Made by a program: the position numbers and the translations under genes. A stretch of DNA of 9,305 nucleotides, taken from the NCBI GenBank assembly GCA_030618925.1, contig JAUXCK010000076.1:1-9305 (forward strand), read 5' to 3'. The DNA comes from Desulfobacteraceae bacterium. GTDB taxonomy: Bacteria; Desulfobacterota; Desulfobacteria; Desulfobacterales; SURF-7. Under the pieces are notes generated by a model, which saw only the letters and a program-made list of their open reading frames with translations, ran no database searches and had not been told where the DNA came from. Shown one piece after another: positions 7,151 through 9,305 of this stretch. Each line of letters starts with the position of its first letter. Position 1 is the stretch's first letter.

Positions 7151-9252
7151 ACCAGCCCCTTTTCGGCCTGTGCTTGAATTGCGGTAATCGCTACCGTGTT
7201 GATAATATCCGTCACCGTACACCCCCTGCTCAAATCATTTACAGGTTTGTTAAGCCCCTGAAGAACCGGCCCGATGGCCACCGCCCCTGCCGACCGCTGA
7301 ACCGCTTTATAGGTGTTGTTGCCTGCATTCAGATCAGGAAAGATAAAAATGGTTGCCCGGCCCGCAACCTGGCTGTCCGGTGCTTTTGTTTTGGCAACTT
7401 CCGGGTCCACCGCAGCATCATATTGTATGGGACCTTCAATAATCAGGTCCGGACATTTTTCTCTGGTAATGCGGGTGGCTGAACGGACTTTGTCCACATC
7501 CACACCCTGGCCGGATTCACCGGTAGAATAGGACAGCATGGCAACCCTGGGATCAATGCCAAATGTTTTGGCTGTTTGTACTGCACTCATGGCGATTTCT
7601 GCCAGTCTTTCAGCATTCGGATCCGGATTGATAGCGCAATCCCCGTAAACAAGGACCCTGTCCGCCAGGCACATGAAGAACACGCTGGATACCACCGCCC
7701 CCCCCTTTTTGGTTTTAATGATTTCAAATGCCGGCCGGACAGTTGCCTGAGTGGTGTGTGCGGCACCTGACACCATTCCATCCGCATGGCCTTTGTATAC
7801 CATCATTGTGCCAAAGAAACTCACATCGCACATCATATCCCGGGCAAATTCCATGTTAATGCCCTTGTGTTTCCGGAGTTCAAAATAGGTAGTGATATAA
7901 TCATCCAGAATGTCTGAATCCTGGGGATCGATGATATGAACATCGTCCATTCGAAGTCCCTGGCGCAAGATTTTTTCCTGAATTTTTTTGTGCCTGCCGA
8001 GGAGGGTAATATCCACAATTTCCCGATGCAGCAAAATTTCAACCGCCCTCAGGATTCTTTCTTCATCGCCTTCGGGCAGAACGATATGCTGCCTGTGTGC
8101 TTTTGCCCGCTCAAGAAGCCCATATTCGAACATTTTCGGAGTGACAATGGTTGTCCGGGTCTCGATGATGGTGTCCCCCAGTTCATGGACATCAATATTC
8201 TTTTCAAAAAGCCCCAGGGCTCTCATGATTTTACGAGGGTCATCCGGCGATATGACCGCATGAACATCCGCCACTTTTTTGGCGGTGGGGAATGTGTCCT
8301 CCGGCACAATCAGGATCGGCGGAAGGTTTGGAAAGCCCTCGATGAGTCTGCGTACAGGTTCTTCAGGCTTCAATCCGCCGGTTAGCAGTATGCCGGCAAT
8401 ATTGGGTAAAGACACGGAAGTAAGCGCCGACAGACAGGCAACAATGATATCCGCCCTGTCGCCAGGGGTAATAATGAGTGCACCGTGTTCTATTCGTTCC
8501 AGTACATTCTTCAGCTGCATGGCGGCAATACCGAAACTGTAGACATGCCTGTTCATCTGGTCATGGCCATATAAAACGTCTGCATCTAAAATGCCGGCGA
8601 TTTCACCCATGGTCGGGCTGCCCAGGGCCCTGTTATCTGGAATGGTGTATAACAATTGTCCGGCTCCCAGCCCCTTACTGGCGAGTCTCTCCAGAATTTT
8701 TTCTCTGTCTTCCGGATGAATGCGATTTGCAATAGTGGCAATCACATTACACCCCTTGTCCATTAAAGACTCGATAGATATTTCTATGGATCGAACAGTT
8801 TCGCCCACTGATTTTTGATGGGCATTGGCCACAAGAAGCACAGGGCATCCCAGGTTCTTTGCAATTTCAGCATTAATGTCAAATTCAAAGGCCGATATCG
8901 ATCCGCCATAGTCCGTGCCTTCGCACAGGATAAAGTCATGGGTTTCCTCGAGTGTCTTGTATTTTGTAAACACGCCCTCCAGAAATTCATCGTCTTTACC
9001 GCGTGCAATCAGATTGCCGGCTTCGATGGTGGTGAATGCAAATGTTTTTTCATATGGAGTTTCCAGGTGATAATGTGACGTGATCAGATTGATGTCGTTG
9101 TCTTTTTTTTTACCGGTCATATGAGGGTTGATCAAGGGCCTGAAGAAAGCGACCCTGTCAATATTTCGAAAGAGCAGTTCCATAATCCCCAGGCAAATGA
9201 CAGATTTGCCGCTTCTTGCTTCTGTCGAGGTAATGAAAAGGTTTTTTGCCAC
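7147..9252 (-). CDS. pta: Phosphate acetyltransferase, long three-domain form
   Basis: Pta converts acetyl-CoA and phosphate to acetyl phosphate and CoA, reversibly, in the cytoplasm; with acetate kinase it yields ATP and acetate or activates acetate. The 701 residues match the long enterobacterial-type enzyme. The N-terminal P-loop (BioD/CobQ-like) domain spans about 1-210, with TEARSGKS near residues 10-17 as a Walker A-like loop. A DRTGG domain covers about 215-330 (GDRADI 264-269, LLTGG 289-293). The catalytic PTA_PTB domain covers about 370-695, with GMVSGAAHTT (492-501), RPAFEIIKTK (506-515), YGDCAINPDP (536-545), LSYSTGESGQG (573-583), IQYDAAVD (609-616), VAGRATIFIFPDLNAGN (629-645) and KAVQRSAGAVAIGPVLQGL (649-667). 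The start codon is GTG at 9252: an in-frame TGA lies six codons upstream (9268-9270) and no other start intervenes. No acetate kinase is visible in the window; it may lie just upstream. Confidence 0.97.
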   Translation of the reverse strand: MAKNLFITSTEARSGKSVICLGIMELLFRNIDRVAFFRPLINPHMTGKKKDNDINLITSHYHLETPYEKTFAFTTIEAGNLIARGKDDEFLEGVFTKYKTLEETHDFILCEGTDYGGSISAFEFDINAEIAKNLGCPVLLVANAHQKSVGETVRSIEISIESLMDKGCNVIATIANRIHPEDREKILERLASKGLGAGQLLYTIPDNRALGSPTMGEIAGILDADVLYGHDQMNRHVYSFGIAAMQLKNVLERIEHGALIITPGDRADIIVACLSALTSVSLPNIAGILLTGGLKPEEPVRRLIEGFPNLPPILIVPEDTFPTAKKVADVHAVISPDDPRKIMRALGLFEKNIDVHELGDTIIETRTTIVTPKMFEYGLLERAKAHRQHIVLPEGDEERILRAVEILLHREIVDITLLGRHKKIQEKILRQGLRMDDVHIIDPQDSDILDDYITTYFELRKHKGINMEFARDMMCDVSFFGTMMVYKGHADGMVSGAAHTTQATVRPAFEIIKTKKGGAVVSSVFFMCLADRVLVYGDCAINPDPNAERLAEIAMSAVQTAKTFGIDPRVAMLSYSTGESGQGVDVDKVRSATRITREKCPDLIIEGPIQYDAAVDPEVAKTKAPDSQVAGRATIFIFPDLNAGNNTYKAVQRSAGAVAIGPVLQGLNKPVNDLSRGCTVTDIINTVAITAIQAQAEKGLV

Positions 9253-9260
9253 TAAGGTTG

Positions 9261-9267
9261 TCCTTTC
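9261..9267 (-). promoter_or_regulatory. Ribosome binding site deciding the GTG start of pta
   Basis: On the minus strand this reads GAAAGGA, eight bases before the GTG at 9250-9252. Together with the in-frame stop at 9268-9270 it leaves GTG as the only reasonable start. Confidence 0.8.
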
Positions 9268-9305
9268 TCAATCGCCGTCATATGCATTTGCGTCAATCGT
9301 CCTGA
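9268..9305 (-). CDS. Possible 3' end of an upstream minus-strand gene
   Basis: One minus-strand frame is open from the right edge and reads RTIDANAYDGD before TGA at 9268-9270. That would leave 15 bp, holding the pta ribosome binding site, between the two genes, which is normal operon spacing. A second frame is also open from the edge and ends at 9252 as TAG, overlapping the pta GTG by one base. The third frame ends at 9293. Thirty-eight bases cannot decide between them or identify a product. Confidence 0.25.
   Translation of the reverse strand, partial: RTIDANAYDGD

Noticed and set aside
7936..8385. 149-codon open frame on the plus strand
   Set aside because: It lies wholly inside pta on the opposite strand, and pta has full family conservation there. 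No ribosome binding site or family motif supports the plus-strand frame.

Overview
The window looks like an ordinary chromosomal stretch from an anaerobic, probably Desulfobacterota (deltaproteobacterial) organism. This assignment is an inference. It rests on a full-length fused phosphate acetyltransferase, an MOFRL-type glycerate 2-kinase, a histidine kinase of the 'SFKQVAVDQ' type, and an exported SGNH protein with a MopE-like aspartate-rich tail. No rRNA, tRNA, IS element, CRISPR array, phage gene or clear intrinsic terminator was seen.

Left part, plus strand (1-5689): the 3' part of an SGNH/GDSL hydrolase-like gene, cut by the window edge, ends at 889. A 101-bp gap follows and holds a perfect 10-bp inverted repeat (926-949). 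After it comes a tight three-gene run with gaps of 34 and 15 bp: a Tat-exported N-acyl-D-amino-acid deacylase family amidohydrolase (991-2661), an FMN-dependent nitronate monooxygenase-family enzyme (2696-3685), and a soluble REC-PAS-PAS-histidine kinase (3701-5689). The spacing suggests one transcript, with the kinase co-expressed with two catabolic-looking enzymes.

Right part, minus strand (5704-9305): glycerate 2-kinase (5704-7047) lies downstream of phosphate acetyltransferase (7147-9252). The two operons converge with only 14 bp between the stop codons. The 99-bp gap between pta and the kinase gene is partly filled by a possible 47-codon reading frame, whose TTG start overlaps the pta stop as TTGA. 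An upstream gene probably ends just before pta, at the right edge.

Working together (inference): glycerate 2-kinase feeds glycerate into lower glycolysis as 2-phosphoglycerate, and Pta interconverts acetyl-CoA and acetyl phosphate, so the minus-strand pair fits three-carbon to acetate metabolism. The plus-strand operon may scavenge exported or external N-acyl-D-amino acids or similar amides, but the real substrates cannot be read from the sequence. I found no convincing new multi-gene system. The points most worth a second look are the altered catalytic His motif of the SGNH protein, the operator-like palindrome, the coupling of the kinase gene to the deacylase operon, and the small frame after pta.
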